From the NCBI GenBank assembly GCA_934394615.1, contig CAKRRJ010000007.1, positions 1 through 45,570 of the forward strand: a stretch of DNA of 45,570 nt, in the 5' to 3' direction. Position numbers and translations under genes: made by a program. Positions 1 through 8,464 of this stretch are shown one piece after another (within the stretch, counting starts at the first letter, position 1; every line of letters starts with the position of its first letter). The notes beneath the pieces were generated by a model. It was not told the origin of the DNA. It worked only from the letters and a program-made list of their open reading frames with translations, and did not search any database. The DNA is from an uncultured Lachnospiraceae bacterium. GTDB lineage: Bacteria > Bacillota > Clostridia > Lachnospirales > Lachnospiraceae.

Positions 1-1452
1 GTTATCCACAGTCTTTAAGCTGATCTGTGCCTGTAAATGCTGCTCCGGCGCATCCGGGATCGGAAGCGGCTGGATGTTCGGTCCGCGCACGATCTCAACC
101 TTCTTTGCCTCTTCCTCCGGAAGCGGCTCGATGATCATGGCATCGTCAACCGGGAACTCCTCCGGCTCTTTTACTTCTTCCAGAATGGAAAGATCGCTGC
201 CGAGGATATCTTCCGCACTCGCGAATGTTCCAGTGATGGCAGTTGCCGCAGCACTCTCCGGGCTTACCAGATAGATCTCCGCGGTCGGGTTGCCTGCACG
301 TCCCTTGAAGTTACGGTTGGAAGTACGCACAGCCACACCCTTGGTAGCCGGAGACTGACCGATCGCGCAGCACGGTCCGCAGGCGATTTCCAGAAGTCTG
401 ACGCCGGCATCTAACAGCATGTCAATGTAGCCGTCACGCATTAACAGCTTGTAAATCTGCTTGGAAGAGATTGCGCAGGTACAGCTTACATCTTCGCTTA
501 CATGTCTGCCTTTAAATACCAGGGCTGCTTTCGCGATATCGGAATAGCTGGAGTTGGTACAGCTTCCGATGAAGACCTGCTGTACTTTCTTTTTCTCCAC
601 ATCCTTTAACGGAATCACGTTGTCCGGCTGGTGCGGGCATGCGCATAACGGAACGAGTTCGCTTAAATTCAGTTCCATCTCGCCGTCGTACTCGGCGTCT
701 GCATCCGGAAGGATTTCGGTGAAGTCTTCCTCTCGCTTCTCTGCTTTCAGGAATTTTCTTACCTGCTCATCTGCCGGGAAGATGGAAGTGGTTGCGCCCA
801 TCTCCGCGCCCATATTGGTGATGCTGGCACGCTCCGATACGCTTAAGGTTGCAGCGCCCGGTCCCACATACTCAAATACCTTTCCAAGACCGCCCTTGAT
901 GCCGACACGGCGAAGCATCTCAAGAATGACTTCCTTCGCGTTGCAGCCCGGCTGTAAGTGTCCGGTCAGGTTTACCTTAATGATCTGCGGCATTTTCAGG
1001 CGCATCGGAACACCGGTCATAGCTGTTGCGATATCCATGCCGCCCACGCCGATACACAGCATGCCGATGGATCCGCCGTGTGGGGTATGGCTGTCACCGC
1101 CCATTAAGAGCTTTCCAGGAGCGCCAAAACGTGCTACCTGCACTGCATGGCAGATGCCGTTGCCCGGTCTGGAAACGTGAACGCCGTAACGTTTTGCAAC
1201 AGACTGTAAGTAGATGTGGTCATCCGGAGTCTTGTTATCCAGATATAACAGGTTGTGATCCAGGTAGCTGACACTGCACTCAGTGCGGATCCGGTCCAGG
1301 CCCACCTGCTCAAAAGCAAGATAGGTCATAACCGCATTGATATCGTGGGTCAGGGTCTGGTCTACCTTTAACAAAATCTCCTCTCCCGGTTTCATCTCAG
1401 ACGGTGTTGCCAGATGTGTGGATAAAATTTTCTTTGTAATGTTCATGCCCAT
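1..1452 (-). CDS. aconitase-family hydratase, C-terminus beyond window
   Basis: This is an aconitate hydratase-type enzyme of the clostridial class of about 650 residues, which interconverts citrate, cis-aconitate and isocitrate on a [4Fe-4S] cluster in the cytosol. The cluster motifs are visible on the minus strand: FIGSCTN (about 555-575) and CGPCCAIG (about 361-384). The ATG at 1452 follows GGAGAATATTCAC; a second ATG six bases on is possible. About 484 codons are present and the swivel (LeuD-like) domain is cut off by the left edge. It lies 24 bp after the RraA-type gene and is probably co-transcribed with it. DNA identity to the intact paralogue at 37300-39255 is high, so they look like recent duplicates. 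Aconitase family membership is certain; the substrate could be a citrate analogue. Confidence 0.93.
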   Translation of the reverse strand, partial: MGMNITKKILSTHLATPSEMKPGEEILLKVDQTLTHDINAVMTYLAFEQVGLDRIRTECSVSYLDHNLLYLDNKTPDDHIYLQSVAKRYGVHVSRPGNGICHAVQVARFGAPGKLLMGGDSHTPHGGSIGMLCIGVGGMDIATAMTGVPMRLKMPQIIKVNLTGHLQPGCNAKEVILEMLRRVGIKGGLGKVFEYVGPGAATLSVSERASITNMGAEMGATTSIFPADEQVRKFLKAEKREEDFTEILPDADAEYDGEMELNLSELVPLCACPHQPDNVIPLKDVEKKKVQQVFIGSCTNSSYSDIAKAALVFKGRHVSEDVSCTCAISSKQIYKLLMRDGYIDMLLDAGVRLLEIACGPCCAIGQSPATKGVAVRTSNRNFKGRAGNPTAEIYLVSPESAAATAITGTFASAEDILGSDLSILEEVKEPEEFPVDDAMIIEPLPEEEAKKVEIVRGPNIQPLPIPDAPEQHLQAQISLKTVDN

Positions 1453-1476
1453 GTGAATATTCTCCTTTTCTTTCCC

Positions 1477-2121
1477 TTACTTTTTCAGCAGTTTCGTATA
1501 AATCTGACCGGTCCGCTTCATTTCTGCAAGCGTGTATTTCTGCTTCTCAATCTTTTTGAGTGCCCGCTCGATGACGCCTTCCGCTTCCTCCTGGGTAAGC
1601 ACACAGACGCCATTGACATCACCGATCACAATATCACCCGGTCTTACACAGACACCGCCGCAGCTGACCGGAACATTGATGGCTCCCGCGCCGCTTTTGG
1701 CAGCAGTGCCGCAGGTAAGGCCCTTCGCATAGATTGGAAAACCCTCTGCCTCACAGCCTTCCAGATCCCGGAAGGCTCCATCAATCACCACGCCCTCCGC
1801 TCTAATCAGGCTCGCACAGACACTCCGGTGATCACCCCAGTAAGAGCAATCACAGTTGCCTTTTCCGGCAACCACCAGCACATCACCCTCCTGCAGTTCC
1901 AGGATTGCGTCCGCGACAATATCTCCCTCACCGCTGGGCACATCTACCGTGACCGCCGGTCCGACAATTTTGGTTCTGCCGATCCAGGGCTTGATTCGGT
2001 AGTCCATGGAATGGTAAAGGCCTGCCCCGTCACAGAGCTCCGGGGTAGTAAACGCCCGCAAACGTTCAATGAGTTCCTTCGGCGGACGGGTGAATTGTTC
2101 TTTTTTTGTCAATGGTTCCAT
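1477..2121 (-). CDS. RraA-family (HMG/CHA aldolase-like) protein
   Basis: This is a 214-residue RraA-fold protein. The family contains RNase E inhibitors, but also class II aldolases that cleave 4-hydroxy-4-methyl-2-oxoglutarate or 4-carboxy-4-hydroxy-2-oxoadipate to pyruvate plus a 2-oxo acid. The aldolase-type D-x20-R-D arrangement is present: Asp97 in WGDHRS, and Arg118-Asp119 in DGAFRD. Hence metal-dependent aldolase or decarboxylase activity is more likely than RNase regulation. The ATG at 2121 has a GAGGGG ribosome site. It is the first gene of an operon with the aconitase-family gene 24 bp downstream, so it probably cleaves a hydroxy-oxo tricarboxylic acid formed by a hydratase. Family assignment is firm; the substrate is inferred. 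Confidence 0.85.
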   Translation of the reverse strand: MEPLTKKEQFTRPPKELIERLRAFTTPELCDGAGLYHSMDYRIKPWIGRTKIVGPAVTVDVPSGEGDIVADAILELQEGDVLVVAGKGNCDCSYWGDHRSVCASLIRAEGVVIDGAFRDLEGCEAEGFPIYAKGLTCGTAAKSGAGAINVPVSCGGVCVRPGDIVIGDVNGVCVLTQEEAEGVIERALKKIEKQKYTLAEMKRTGQIYTKLLKK

Positions 2122-2150
2122 GTATATTCCCCTCTCGTTGTTATGGCTTG

Positions 2151-2179
2151 ATTATAACGCAGCGGATGTTATAAGTAAA
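2151..2179 (-). promoter_or_regulatory. promoter of the RraA-aconitase operon, ATTTTACYTAT class
   Basis: On the minus strand TTTACT (2174-2179) is followed after exactly 17 bp by a perfect TATAAT (2151-2156). The -35 is embedded in ATGTATTTTACTTATAAC, a motif shared with eight other promoters of the window. The weak -35 inside a conserved box suggests activator (LysR-type) dependence. Confidence 0.7.
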
Positions 2180-2230
2180 ATACATGGTTTTGTATGAATA
2201 TCATGTTGTTTTATCTATACTATGATGTTA

Positions 2231-2275
2231 AAAAAGAAACAGCCCTGCAAAAACTCCGCAAAGCTGTTTCTTTTT
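2231..2275 (-). terminator. intrinsic terminator of the TRIC-type gene
   Basis: Perfect 13-bp arms (2231-2243 and 2263-2275, AAAAAGAAACAGC type) lie just after the stop codon at 2279. On the minus strand the stem ends in a T run. The A/T-rich outer arms may make it work in both directions. Confidence 0.8.
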
Positions 2276-2278
2276 CCA

Positions 2279-2920
2279 CTATTCAATTCTCGGCAGATTC
2301 CACCGGTAATGCATAGCCAGGAAACGCACGATCACAACCGCGCAGGCTCCCACCATCATGGCAGGCAGATTTCCAAGCGTCTCTTCGGTATCCACGCACA
2401 CCAGCGCTCCGACGATGGACGCGCAGGCGTAAATATGCTTCGTCAGAATATACGGCTTCTCCTGTGCCATGACATCCCGCAGAAGGCCGCCGCCCACACC
2501 GGTCAGCACGCCGACAAACACCACCAGAAACAGAGCATGATATCCTGCGTTCCAAGCCGTGTTGATGCCGACTACCGTAAAGATTCCGAGACCAATCGCA
2601 TCGGAAATATTCATCAGCAGTTCATAGAGATGACCAATGCGCCCGTCCAGAAGATTCCGCTTTATATAAAGAAGCACAAACAGTCCCACCGAAGTGACGA
2701 TGGCCACAAACGTATAAACAGGTCTTCGGAACATGCCCGGCGGGATGATTCCAAGGATGATATCCCGGATCATTCCACCGCCCACCGCAGTTGTCACACC
2801 CAATACGCATACGCCAAACAGATCCATCTTTTTCCGGATGCCAAGCATGGCCCCCGATGCGGCAAACGCCACCGTCCCCATCATTTCCATAATAAAGATA
2901 ACGAAATCTGAATAATTCAT
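2279..2920 (-). CDS. TRIC-family (UPF0126/YicG-like) membrane channel
   Basis: A 213-residue integral membrane protein with about seven hydrophobic segments and an internal duplication. The two repeats carry GGGMIRDIILG and GGGLLRDVM, the signature of the UPF0126 domain pair that defines prokaryotic trimeric intracellular cation (TRIC) channels. These are monovalent cation (K+) channels by homology, and some relatives have been linked to glycine or organic-acid handling. The length is typical. The start ATG at 2920 is only 21 bp after a small ORF with a strong ribosome site, and a perfect hairpin terminator follows, so the two form their own small unit. No link to the surrounding acid metabolism is evident. 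Confidence 0.85.
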   Translation of the reverse strand: MNYSDFVIFIMEMMGTVAFAASGAMLGIRKKMDLFGVCVLGVTTAVGGGMIRDIILGIIPPGMFRRPVYTFVAIVTSVGLFVLLYIKRNLLDGRIGHLYELLMNISDAIGLGIFTVVGINTAWNAGYHALFLVVFVGVLTGVGGGLLRDVMAQEKPYILTKHIYACASIVGALVCVDTEETLGNLPAMMVGACAVVIVRFLAMHYRWNLPRIE

Positions 2921-2941
2921 TTGTATAACCCCACTCCATTT

Positions 2942-3043
2942 TTATCCAATCAATACCTTTTCCCCTGAAAGGCAAAACCATAACAGCGAATCCGCTCTCC
3001 TCAAACAGGCCCGAATGCCAATCGCAATGTTATTTGCTTCCAT
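2942..3043 (-). CDS. possible 33-residue leader peptide
   Basis: A short reading frame starts with ATG at 3043 after a near-ideal ribosome site (ACAGGAGGCAGATC) and ends 21 bp before the TRIC-type gene. A plausible promoter lies upstream on the same strand: TTGTTG, 17 bp, TAAGAT. The product (MEANNIAIGIRACLRRADSL at its start) matches no family I recognise. It may be translated as a leader or be a remnant; only the ribosome site supports it. Confidence 0.35.
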   Translation of the reverse strand: MEANNIAIGIRACLRRADSLLWFCLSGEKVLIG

Positions 3044-3138
3044 GATCTGCCTCCTGTCTGTTTGCAGCTTCATTTCTATAAGAGATATCTTAACACGAAC
3101 GCGAGATTCCAACAAGAAAAAGCACATCTATTCAAAAT

Positions 3139-4029
3139 TTATTCGAAATAGCGTTTAAAACATTCTATGACCTTACGAATATCCGGGTCTTTCTCATTCT
3201 CTTTTCGATATACTACAGCCATATCATAGGTAATATCGCACCCTTCGATCAGATAAAAATTTTCCGGGATATCCTGGCGGATATCTGTCAGAAGGGAAAT
3301 GGAACTGCAGACACCTTCCTCCGCCATGATCTCACCATAATTTAATGAATGATAAGTTCCCTGTACATCTGGATGAATCTGATATTTCTTTAAAATCTGA
3401 AGTGCCAGAGATCTCTGCTGCGGCATGGACTGTCCCGGCAGCATGAACGGCTCATGTTCAAGTACCTCTGACCGGATATACGGAATCGGCTCTCCTGCTT
3501 TTTTATAAGCGTTCTGGCTCATCGGATGACCATTTCGCAGAAAAATTCCCATGGGCAGTTTTTGTACAATGGTATACCCAAGACCACTGACTTCCAGCGG
3601 CAGGCTTGTAAATGCCAGATCCAGTTTGCCGGATTTCACCATTTCTTCCCGTTCCAGATGTCCCGTTTCTATAAAGCTGTATCTGGATGCGGAAAAATCT
3701 TCAGCCATGTTTTTTAACACCTCTACTGCTGTTTCGGATTGCCGGATAGATACTCCGATCCGCAGCATTTTCTTTTTGCTGATATCCGTAAGAAATGCAT
3801 GATACTCTGCTGTTATGGTTTCTGCAGATTTCCGGAAACGAATTCCAGACTCTGTTAATTCCAGTTTTTTTCCTTTTTTTCTGTAAAACAGGATGCACCC
3901 CAGTTCCTGCTCTATTTTCTTTAGCTGCTGGCTTACCGCAGCCTCGCTCATATAATTTTTTTCTGCTATTTTGTTCAGGCTCTCTTCCTGTATTATCTGA
4001 AGAAACAGCTCCATATCTGATAGTTTCAT
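3139..4029 (-). CDS. LysR-type transcriptional regulator
   Basis: A 296-residue LysR-family regulator. The N-terminal winged helix-turn-helix covers residues 1-60, with the recognition region NYMSEAAVSQQLKKIEQELG, followed by an effector-binding domain to the end. The start at 4029 has AAAGGA about 10 bp upstream. It has its own extended -10 promoter and lies downstream of, and in the same direction as, the DASS transporter/hydrolase unit, separated by a terminator-like hairpin. The effector is unknown; the neighbourhood suggests an organic acid. The LysR class is certain, but the target genes are not shown by the sequence. Confidence 0.92.
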   Translation of the reverse strand: MKLSDMELFLQIIQEESLNKIAEKNYMSEAAVSQQLKKIEQELGCILFYRKKGKKLELTESGIRFRKSAETITAEYHAFLTDISKKKMLRIGVSIRQSETAVEVLKNMAEDFSASRYSFIETGHLEREEMVKSGKLDLAFTSLPLEVSGLGYTIVQKLPMGIFLRNGHPMSQNAYKKAGEPIPYIRSEVLEHEPFMLPGQSMPQQRSLALQILKKYQIHPDVQGTYHSLNYGEIMAEEGVCSSISLLTDIRQDIPENFYLIEGCDITYDMAVVYRKENEKDPDIRKVIECFKRYFE

Positions 4030-4063
4030 ATTTCAGACTTTCCTTTCTTCACCGTATGCGCCC

Positions 4064-4069
4064 ATTATA
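4064..4069 (-). promoter_or_regulatory. extended -10 promoter for the LysR gene
   Basis: The minus strand carries TGTTATAAT, an extended -10 with no good -35, about 35 bp before the LysR start at 4029. Confidence 0.5.
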
Positions 4070-4073
4070 ACAG

Positions 4074-4106
4074 AAAAAAGACCGGTTGAATATCCATCAA
4101 CCAGCC
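4074..4106 (-). terminator. intrinsic terminator after the hydrolase gene
   Basis: CTGGTTGA and TCAACCGG (4097-4104 and 4082-4089) form a short stem with a TTTTTT run on the minus strand, directly after the stop at 4115. It separates the transporter/hydrolase operon from the LysR gene. Confidence 0.7.
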
Positions 4107-4114
4107 TTTCTCTC

Positions 4115-5839
4115 TTACAATTTTTTTCCCATATAGTAGCGGTTTCCTTCCGCATCCTTTTTGAAACGGCACAGAAAATCATCATATGCAATCCGGCTTT
4201 CCTCTGCATAATTGGCATGGGGCATATCATCCACCAAACCAAGAGTCAGCATTGGAACTCCATTTTTTCTCCATATAAAATACGTAATCGGATAACACTC
4301 ATATGTTTCATAATCCGTGCCCATTTCGTTTTCTTTTAACACATAGGCAAGGAACCGGTCAAGCTCGCATTCCTGATCGGATGGATGCGGGCTGACAGCG
4401 CCAAACGTCGGATCCTTTTTTCCGGCAAGAAAATATACCGGCATTCCTTTTATGTGTTCTGGAGCTCTTTCCGGCAGCTTCAACACATTCGCGCCAGGAT
4501 AAGCAAATCCGGACCAGGGTGATACTGCTGCAAAAATATCGGAAGCCTGGAATGCGCAGCACGCAGTCATGTATCCGCCGGAAGACTGGCCACAGGCGTA
4601 AATCCGTTCTGTATCCACCGCCTGTCTTTCCTCCAGATTGTTTAACATAGCACGGACAAACGGCATGCTGTCAATCTCTTTTCCGTTATAGTTTCCATTC
4701 CAGAGACGCACGCCCCGGTATCCATCTTCCCGGATCTGATACAGATCTGCGGTAGGAAACAATGCAATAAATCCACGCTCTTCCGCCACCAGGCTCATGT
4801 CAGTAATATCGAAAAAGCTTTGTCCGTTTCCACCTCTTCCGTGAAATACCACGACCACAGGAAGTGGTTTTTCTGACTTTGCAAATCGTTCTGGAATATA
4901 CTCATACCATTCCCGCTTCATACCATCCACGATAATCTGGTGATAGGTCGCACCATTTTCTTTCATAGCAGGATTCCGATAATAACGAAGTACTTTATTT
5001 CCATACGAACGATGCCTTCTGGCTGCGCCAACGTAGGCCCATACGTCACTCAGAAGTTCTTCAGAAAGTTTTTCCAGACCATATCCCAGTGTCACCCGCA
5101 CCTGGGCGATCTGCATATCATTTATGGAGGACGTTCTGGAAAGCAGCTGCGGCATATAAATTGCCGTTCCCCGTCCATCATATAACGGCTGGTTCTGATC
5201 ATGATTCTGACTGATCCAGTATTCTCTCATCCGTTTCAGGTCTTCTGTTTCATTTTCCTGCAAAAACCAGACCGGAAGCTGTGCCTGCTTTCCTGATATA
5301 AACAGCTCCTCAGACTGATTTCCCATGTCCAGGTCTGGCTGTATCTGTTCTCCTGACACATCGGCAACCGGACCAAAAAACGCGGTGCCGGACCAGTCAC
5401 TTCCCATCACCATCATGGCTTTCATTACGGCCTGGCTGCCTTCCTCAAATCCCATTGCGTAAAAGCAGTCCTGCATGGCAACAAAGTATTCCCGGCCCTG
5501 CAGCTTTTTGTATGCCGCATTGACCAATGCTGCTGTTTTTTCATTTTCTTTCTCTGACCGGATCACCGCTGCCAGAACGCCCTGTTTCTCTGCAAATTCG
5601 CAAATGCCATACTTCAGAAGAAATGTTTCTTCTGTCATGCTGCATGGTGACGCCATCACAACAACTGGATCATTGTTATTCCAGGAATCCGGGATGTACA
5701 CCAGCATCTTCCCGCTATATTCTGCTGCTTTCAAATCAAGGAAAAACGCTCCATGGATCTGGCATTTTTCCGGCGCCATAAGGTCCACGGGAACCTCGCA
5801 CTGTTTTTCCGGCAACTGAGCCCATCTTAATGTTTCCAC
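4115..5839 (-). CDS. alpha/beta hydrolase (PHB-depolymerase/LpqC-like esterase) with degenerate N-terminal half
   Basis: A 574-residue serine hydrolase. The C-terminal half (about 310-574) is a depolymerase/feruloyl-esterase-like alpha/beta-hydrolase: an oxyanion region VVFHGRGGNGQSFF (about 330-343), the nucleophile elbow GQSSGG (Ser419), an Asp in GKKDP (476) and a late His in DDMPHANY. The first 300 residues resemble a second, broken hydrolase domain in which GFEEGSQ replaces the G-x-S-x-G elbow. No signal peptide or anchor is seen, so it should be cytoplasmic. It starts 13 bp after the anion transporter and is in the same operon. It may therefore hydrolyse an imported acyl ester or lactone. 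The fold is confident; the substrate is unknown. Confidence 0.8.
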   Translation of the reverse strand: METLRWAQLPEKQCEVPVDLMAPEKCQIHGAFFLDLKAAEYSGKMLVYIPDSWNNNDPVVVMASPCSMTEETFLLKYGICEFAEKQGVLAAVIRSEKENEKTAALVNAAYKKLQGREYFVAMQDCFYAMGFEEGSQAVMKAMMVMGSDWSGTAFFGPVADVSGEQIQPDLDMGNQSEELFISGKQAQLPVWFLQENETEDLKRMREYWISQNHDQNQPLYDGRGTAIYMPQLLSRTSSINDMQIAQVRVTLGYGLEKLSEELLSDVWAYVGAARRHRSYGNKVLRYYRNPAMKENGATYHQIIVDGMKREWYEYIPERFAKSEKPLPVVVVFHGRGGNGQSFFDITDMSLVAEERGFIALFPTADLYQIREDGYRGVRLWNGNYNGKEIDSMPFVRAMLNNLEERQAVDTERIYACGQSSGGYMTACCAFQASDIFAAVSPWSGFAYPGANVLKLPERAPEHIKGMPVYFLAGKKDPTFGAVSPHPSDQECELDRFLAYVLKENEMGTDYETYECYPITYFIWRKNGVPMLTLGLVDDMPHANYAEESRIAYDDFLCRFKKDAEGNRYYMGKKL

Positions 5840-5852
5840 TTCGTTTCCTCCT

Positions 5853-7145
5853 TTAAAATGCCGGATAAATTGTCATGATCCAGGCTACATTTACAATCGT
5901 CAGGATGATAGATGGCAGAATGCTCATCTTAATCATATCTTTCTGGCTGTAACCGCCAAGTCCCATAACCATATTTACGGTTGCGGTTGCCATTGGCGTC
6001 ATAAAGGATGCCAGGGATCCGGATAAGGTTAAAAGCATCGGACCGATCGGGTTGCATCCGATGGCATTGCAGGTCAGGATCGCAATCGGTGCAAAAATAT
6101 TAGAAACAGCACGGTTATTCATAAACTGGGTCAGGATAAACGGTACAAAGAAAAATACCAGGCCAATGATGTAACCATTCGTGGTATTGCCAATCATCTT
6201 TGCAACGGCTGCACCTACTGCTTCGCCTGCTCCGGTTGCCGTCAGGGCATTTCCCATAGCCAAAACGCCTACATACATCATCACAATGCCGCCCAGAGAT
6301 GCTGCCGCATAAGCTTCTTTGGAAGATAACACACCCGTTGCGCAGATTACCAGCGCACCGATCAGTGTAATGATCCAGGACGGAACCTGAATGGTATCCG
6401 CCAGCAAAAGTCCAACGATCACAAACAGGAAAGTTCCATAACCAACTACTTCCTTAAATGGAGATAATACTTTCTGTTCTTTTTCTTTTCCCTTTGTTTC
6501 CTGTACCTTTACCGGAGCAAGATCCGGGCTGAATTTCGGTGCGAGAAATGCCGCGTACAGGCAGATCACAACCAGGCTTGGAAGACGCGCAATCATCGGA
6601 TCCCAGAAGCCAAGCTGATAACCCTCTGCTCCGTTGGATTCCAGAAATCCGTTATACTGGGCAAAGGTTGCCGCGCTTCCACCGATTGGAAGCGTTGCGC
6701 AGGTTGCAATGGATACAATACCAACCGCAAAGAGCATTTTTGAACGGCTGAATCCCATATTGTCACACATGGCAAAAATGATCGGGAACATAATTGCAAA
6801 CGCTGCGGAAGAACTTCCGGAAATCTGCGATAACAGCATAGTAATCAGAACATATCCAAATAAAATCATAGAGAAAGAACCTTTGCTGATTTTATTCACC
6901 AGCGCAGAAACCTTGTGAACCGCCTGGGTTCTGGATAATCCCTCAGAAACAATAAACATGGTTGCCATCACAATCGTATTGGAGTTGGAAAAACCAGCCA
7001 GTGCTGTCTTTGCTTCCAGGCATCCGGTTAATACCAGTGCCACCATTGCAGTCAGTGCTACAACCGTTTTTGAAACCTTATTCTGCATGTACCCCAATAT
7101 CATCAGAATAAAAATTGCAATGCAAATTCCAAACTGTGCATTCAT
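5853..7145 (-). CDS. DASS/SLC13-family anion transporter
   Basis: A 430-residue polytopic membrane protein (about 11-12 segments) of the divalent anion:Na+ symporter superfamily. It has the two expected helix-hairpin regions, around GFSNSNTIVMATMF (about 50-64) and CATLPIGGSAATF (about 155-167), with a second set in the C-terminal half (NNRAVSNIFAP; SFMTPMATATVNMVMG). Members move di- and tricarboxylates such as succinate, malate or citrate; E. coli YbhI is a relative. It is the first gene of an operon with the hydrolase 13 bp downstream. Its promoter carries a palindromic copy of the window's shared operator. Confidence 0.85.
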   Translation of the reverse strand: MNAQFGICIAIFILMILGYMQNKVSKTVVALTAMVALVLTGCLEAKTALAGFSNSNTIVMATMFIVSEGLSRTQAVHKVSALVNKISKGSFSMILFGYVLITMLLSQISGSSSAAFAIMFPIIFAMCDNMGFSRSKMLFAVGIVSIATCATLPIGGSAATFAQYNGFLESNGAEGYQLGFWDPMIARLPSLVVICLYAAFLAPKFSPDLAPVKVQETKGKEKEQKVLSPFKEVVGYGTFLFVIVGLLLADTIQVPSWIITLIGALVICATGVLSSKEAYAAASLGGIVMMYVGVLAMGNALTATGAGEAVGAAVAKMIGNTTNGYIIGLVFFFVPFILTQFMNNRAVSNIFAPIAILTCNAIGCNPIGPMLLTLSGSLASFMTPMATATVNMVMGLGGYSQKDMIKMSILPSIILTIVNVAWIMTIYPAF

Positions 7146-7247
7146 AAAAGAACCCCCTGTGTAAATAGATGATCTGTTGTTTGTTACTTCCGGCCGGGAT
7201 TTTATCTTTGTAGCTTTATTATAAATCAGGGCCGATTTTTCGTCTAA

Positions 7248-7283
7248 TTAATATCTGCTTTGTACATATAAGTAAATACTTAT
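7248..7283 (-). promoter_or_regulatory. promoter of the DASS transporter operon with palindromic operator
   Basis: ATAAGTAAATACTTAT (7268-7283) is a perfect inverted repeat that overlaps the minus-strand -35 TTTACT (7271-7276). A -10 TATTAA lies 17 bp on (7248-7253). A second candidate -10, TATAAT (7218-7223), lies nearer the gene. This is the most symmetrical copy of the shared element and gives the likely half-site ATAAGTA. Confidence 0.65.
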
Positions 7284-7350
7284 TGCTTTTCATTCAACTA
7301 TCTTTGAATTTCAAACAGATATCAATTCGAATCGGTTTTTCCGCATAACA

Positions 7351-7383
7351 AAAGAGGCAATTGCCCTCGCAAACTGCCTCTTT
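7351..7383 (-). terminator. intrinsic terminator of the MatC/lactonase operon
   Basis: Arms AAAGAGGCA (7351-7359) and TGCCTCTTT (7375-7383) are perfectly complementary and lie 10 bp after the lactonase stop codon, with TTTTG following on the minus strand. Confidence 0.8.
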
Positions 7384-7393
7384 CTCTGTTTTT

Positions 7394-8449
7394 CTATTTT
7401 GTTTTAAACACCACGCAGACCGGGCTCTCCGCCGCAATCTCCGTTTCACTGTAGGATAACAGTCCCGTCTCCGGATCAATATCCATGCAGCAGATCGTAT
7501 CCGTTAACTCATTGGCTGCCAGAAGCTCTGTTCCATCCGGATTGATGGTAATGAAACGCGGCTGCTCGCCTTTTGTCTTGATATTCTGCAGGTAAGTCAT
7601 GCGGCCGTTTTCCTGATCCAGGCCGAACACGGTCACGCTGTCATGTTTCCGGTTGGACAGATACAGGTATCTTCCGTCAATTCCGATCTCAATAGCGCTC
7701 GCCCAGCCGTCTCCCGGGAAATCTTCCGGCAGCGTGGTCAGAATCTGTTTCGGCTCCAGAGTACCGTTTTCTTCATCGAAATAGTAGCAGGTAACCGTAC
7801 TGTCTTTCTCGTTCAGGCAGTAGCAGAACCGGTTATTCGGATGGAATACGCAATGTCTCGGCTCCGATCCGCTTCTTCCTTTGACCATAAAGGTTTCTTT
7901 CAGATCACCCGCTTCGGAATCAATGCGGAATACGGTAATCTTTCCAACACCCTGCAGGCGTCCCTGAGACGGAACCAGAAGCCACTTTTTACTGCGGTCC
8001 TGACACACCTGGTGTGGATGGGAAATATAACCCGGACCGCCATTGCCGGAAATGAATTTCAGTTCTTTGATCTTTCCAAGGGAACCGTCTTCCTCAATCG
8101 GGATCACGGAAACACCGCCAGTCTGGAGATTTGCCACAAACAGCCACTTTCCGGTCCGGTCAATGGTCAGATGCACCGGGTTCGTTCCGTGAGTCTCTGT
8201 GGTATTCTGATACGTCAGCGTGCCATCCTCTGCTACTTTGTAGGCACTGACCTCGGAAAAATCTCCATGGATGGCATAGAGCCGGTCCTGCTTTTCATTC
8301 AGGCAGAGATAGGACGGATTCACCTGTCCCTCCGCGATCTGCCGCAGCTTCCACTCACCATTTTCAATCTCGTACACACGGATTCCTTTTCCTCTCGCGT
8401 TCCGCTCCTTTGTGGTGCGGCAGCCAATATATGCGTAAGTACTCATCAT
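7394..8449 (-). CDS. lactonase family protein (YbhE/Pgl-type beta-propeller)
   Basis: A 351-residue protein of the seven-bladed beta-propeller lactonase family (PF10282), which includes bacterial 6-phosphogluconolactonase YbhE and carboxymuconate cyclases. Repeated blade motifs are visible, such as NPVHLTIDRTGKWLFVAN, EPRHCVFHPNNRFCYCLN and QPRFITINPDGTELLAAN. No signal peptide is present. It is 15 bp downstream of the MatC-like transporter and ends at a terminator, so it is the second gene of that operon. That position, and the lack of pentose-phosphate genes nearby, argue for hydrolysing a lactone of the transported acid rather than 6-phosphogluconolactone. A paralogue lies at 28916-29956, also next to a MatC-like gene. 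Confidence 0.85.
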   Translation of the reverse strand: MMSTYAYIGCRTTKERNARGKGIRVYEIENGEWKLRQIAEGQVNPSYLCLNEKQDRLYAIHGDFSEVSAYKVAEDGTLTYQNTTETHGTNPVHLTIDRTGKWLFVANLQTGGVSVIPIEEDGSLGKIKELKFISGNGGPGYISHPHQVCQDRSKKWLLVPSQGRLQGVGKITVFRIDSEAGDLKETFMVKGRSGSEPRHCVFHPNNRFCYCLNEKDSTVTCYYFDEENGTLEPKQILTTLPEDFPGDGWASAIEIGIDGRYLYLSNRKHDSVTVFGLDQENGRMTYLQNIKTKGEQPRFITINPDGTELLAANELTDTICCMDIDPETGLLSYSETEIAAESPVCVVFKTK

Positions 8450-8464
8450 CTTTTTCCTCCTAAA

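Noticed and set aside
1453..2151. Long plus-strand frame opposite the RraA-type gene
   Set aside because: It is the antisense of a well-supported minus-strand gene with family motifs and a ribosome site; the plus frame has no recognisable domain.
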